From: Pasteurellaceae bacterium | GTDB taxonomy: Bacteria; Pseudomonadota; Gammaproteobacteria; Enterobacterales; Pasteurellaceae | Assembly (NCBI GenBank): GCA_900756875.1 | Contig: CAAELW010000218.1 | Coordinates: 1-15,157, forward strand | Direction of reading: 5' to 3' | Length of the DNA stretch: 15,157 nt | Shown: piece by piece, positions 13,509 through 15,157 of the stretch | Numbering within the stretch: position 1 is the stretch's first letter | Layout: the number at the start of each line of letters is the position of its first letter | Made by a program: the position numbers and the translations under genes | The notes under the pieces: model-generated | Told to the model about the DNA's origin: nothing | The model's database searches: none | The model's input: only the letters and a program-made list of their open reading frames with translations

Positions 13509-15157
13509 ATGCAAGATAAAGATTTCTCAACCACACAAACTTTTAAGCGTTTATGGCCGATGATTTCACCGTTTAAATCAGGCTTATTAGTCGCCGCTTT
13601 TGCTTTAATTTTTAATGCTTTAGCAGATTCAGGTTTGATTTATATGCTTAAGCCTTTGCTTGATGATGGTTTCGGAAAAGCCGATCATTCTTTCTTGAAA
13701 ATGATGGCATTTGTTGTGGTTGGCATGATTATATTGCGTGGGGTGACCAACTTTGTCTCTACTTATTGCCTAGCGTGGGTATCCGGTAAAGTAGTGATGA
13801 TTATGCGCCGCCGTTTGTTTAAACATTTAATGTTTATGCCAGTGAGCTTTTTTGATCGTAATTCAACAGGAAAATTACTTTCTCGTATTACTTACGACTC
13901 AGAAATGATTGCTAACTCTTCATCTAGTTCATTAGTGACGATTGTTCGTGAAGGAGCCTATTTAATTTCGTTGCTTGTTGTGATGTTCTATACCAGTTGG
14001 GAATTAACACTTGTACTTTTCGTGATTGGCCCGATTATTGCAGTGCTGATTCGCATGGTGTCTAAGATTTTTCGTAAGCTCAGTAAAAATATGCAAGACT
14101 CTATGGGGGAATTAACCTCTGCAACGGAACAAATGCTGAAAGGGCATAAAGTGGTGCTTTCTTTTGGTGGGCAATTAGTGGAGGAAGAGCGTTTCGATAA
14201 AGTCAGTAACGATATGCGTCGTAAAGGTATGAAGATGGTAACTGCTGATGCAATTTCAGATCCAGTTGTGCAAGTGATTGCTTCTTTGGCGTTGGCAGCA
14301 GTGCTTTATTTAGCAACGACACCATTAATTGCTGATGATAATTTAACTGCGGGTTCTTTCACGGTAGTTTTTTCTTCTATGTTAGCGATGATGCGTCCGT
14401 TAAAATCCTTGACGAATGTAAACTCACAATTCCAACGAGGCATGGCGGCTTGTCAGACATTGTTTGCGATCTTAGATTTAGAGACTGAAAAAGATAATGG
14501 TACGTATAAAGCCGAACCCGCAAAAGGTGATTTAGAATTTAAAAATGTGAGTTTTGCCTATGAGGGTAAAGAAGAGAAAGCCTTAAATAATATCTCTTTC
14601 TATGTGCCTGCAGGCAAAACCGTGGCATTAGTGGGGCGTTCAGGTTCGGGTAAATCAACCATTGCCAATTTAGTGACGCGTTTCTACGATATTGATGAAG
14701 GTGAGATTTTATTAGATGGCGTGAGAATTCAAGATTATCGTTTATCTAATTTACGTGAGAATTGTTCTGTTGTTTCTCAACAAGTGCATTTATTTAACGA
14801 TACGATTGCCAATAATATTGCTTATGCGGCAGAAGATAAATACACGCGTGAAGAAATTATCGAAGCGGCGAAAGCAGCTTATGCACTTGAATTTATCGAG
14901 AAACTTCCACAAGGTTTTGATACCGTTATTGGTGAGAATGGCGCAAGTCTTTCTGGTGGTCAGCGTCAGCGTTTAGCCATTGCTCGTGCGTTATTACGTA
15001 ATTCACCGGTTTTAATTTTAGATGAAGCGACTTCTGCTCTCGATACCGAATCTGAACGTGCGATTCAGTCTGCATTAGAAGAGCTGAAAAAAGATCGTAC
15101 GGTATTGGTGATTGCGCATCGTTTATCAACCATTGAAAATGCCGATGAAATCTTAGT
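13509..15157 (+). CDS. msbA: Lipid A export ATP-binding/permease protein MsbA (3' end beyond window)
   Basis: MsbA is a homodimeric ABC exporter that flips lipid A-core across the inner membrane, an essential step in lipopolysaccharide or lipooligosaccharide export. The 549 visible codons cover the six-helix membrane domain (about 1-320) and nearly all the nucleotide-binding domain. Walker A GRSGSGKS is at 376-383, the Q-loop region SVVSQQ lies about 40 residues later, the signature LSGGQ is at 481-485, Walker B ends in D505-E506, and the switch histidine is H537. These fall at the same residue numbers as in E. coli MsbA (582 residues), so about 30 residues are missing at the right edge and no indel is evident. 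The ATG at 13509 has only a weak AAGA upstream. lpxK is expected next. Confidence 0.97.
   Translation, partial: MQDKDFSTTQTFKRLWPMISPFKSGLLVAAFALIFNALADSGLIYMLKPLLDDGFGKADHSFLKMMAFVVVGMIILRGVTNFVSTYCLAWVSGKVVMIMRRRLFKHLMFMPVSFFDRNSTGKLLSRITYDSEMIANSSSSSLVTIVREGAYLISLLVVMFYTSWELTLVLFVIGPIIAVLIRMVSKIFRKLSKNMQDSMGELTSATEQMLKGHKVVLSFGGQLVEEERFDKVSNDMRRKGMKMVTADAISDPVVQVIASLALAAVLYLATTPLIADDNLTAGSFTVVFSSMLAMMRPLKSLTNVNSQFQRGMAACQTLFAILDLETEKDNGTYKAEPAKGDLEFKNVSFAYEGKEEKALNNISFYVPAGKTVALVGRSGSGKSTIANLVTRFYDIDEGEILLDGVRIQDYRLSNLRENCSVVSQQVHLFNDTIANNIAYAAEDKYTREEIIEAAKAAYALEFIEKLPQGFDTVIGENGASLSGGQRQRLAIARALLRNSPVLILDEATSALDTESERAIQSALEELKKDRTVLVIAHRLSTIENADEIL

Noticed and set aside
1..15157. CRISPR array, insertion sequence, prophage or tRNA-linked island
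   Set aside because: No spaced direct repeats, transposase, integrase, terminal inverted repeats or tRNA-like sequence was seen; the dispersed 9-base repeats are uptake sequences.

Overview
The window comes from a naturally competent Pasteurellaceae bacterium, most likely Haemophilus (H. influenzae/H. parainfluenzae group) or a near relative such as Aggregatibacter. The evidence is 13 exact copies of the Haemophilus-type DNA uptake sequence core AAGTGCGGT (either strand), a rec2/comEC gene with a TGCGA-N6-TCGCA competence operator, and the gene order folK-pcnB-dksA / rec2-msbA, which I recall from H. influenzae Rd. It looks like ordinary chromosome: no insertion sequence, prophage gene, tRNA, rRNA or CRISPR array is visible.

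Layout. Positions 1-1005 (minus) hold the membrane half of a KefB/KefC-type potassium efflux antiporter, cut by the window edge. Diverging from it, 1174-5924 (plus) is a tightly packed set of three genes: a UPF0756 (DUF441, YeaL-like) membrane protein, a UPF0382 (DUF423, YgdD-like) membrane protein and the large DEAH-box RNA helicase HrpA. Behind it, 5972-6634 encodes an A+T-rich, uncharacterised protein with an R-N-x3-H motif typical of HEPN ribonuclease domains; it is the only accessory-looking gene here. A DcuC-type C4-dicarboxylate transporter (6843-8201) follows, with a CRP site at class I spacing from a promoter. It ends at a bidirectional terminator facing folK.

Positions 10790-8256 (minus) carry dksA, pcnB and folK: a transcription factor of the stringent response, poly(A) polymerase I and a folate biosynthesis enzyme. 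A hairpin made of two inverted uptake sequences lies between dksA and pcnB. The pcnB reading frame extends 68 codons beyond its first conventional start codon to tandem ATT codons behind a GGAG motif, which points to an AUU start as reported for E. coli pcnB. From 10791 to 11053 is the divergent dksA/rec2 control region, with a competence CRP-S operator and two possible leader hairpins. Then come rec2 (11054-13456, the DNA uptake channel) and the first 549 codons of msbA (13509 to the window end, lipid A flippase).

I found no clearly new multi-gene system. The points most worth following are the AUU start of pcnB, the HEPN-motif protein, the crowding of six uptake sequences inside rec2 itself, and the RNA structures in the dksA and rec2 leaders. 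Statements about relatives are from memory; no database search was run.
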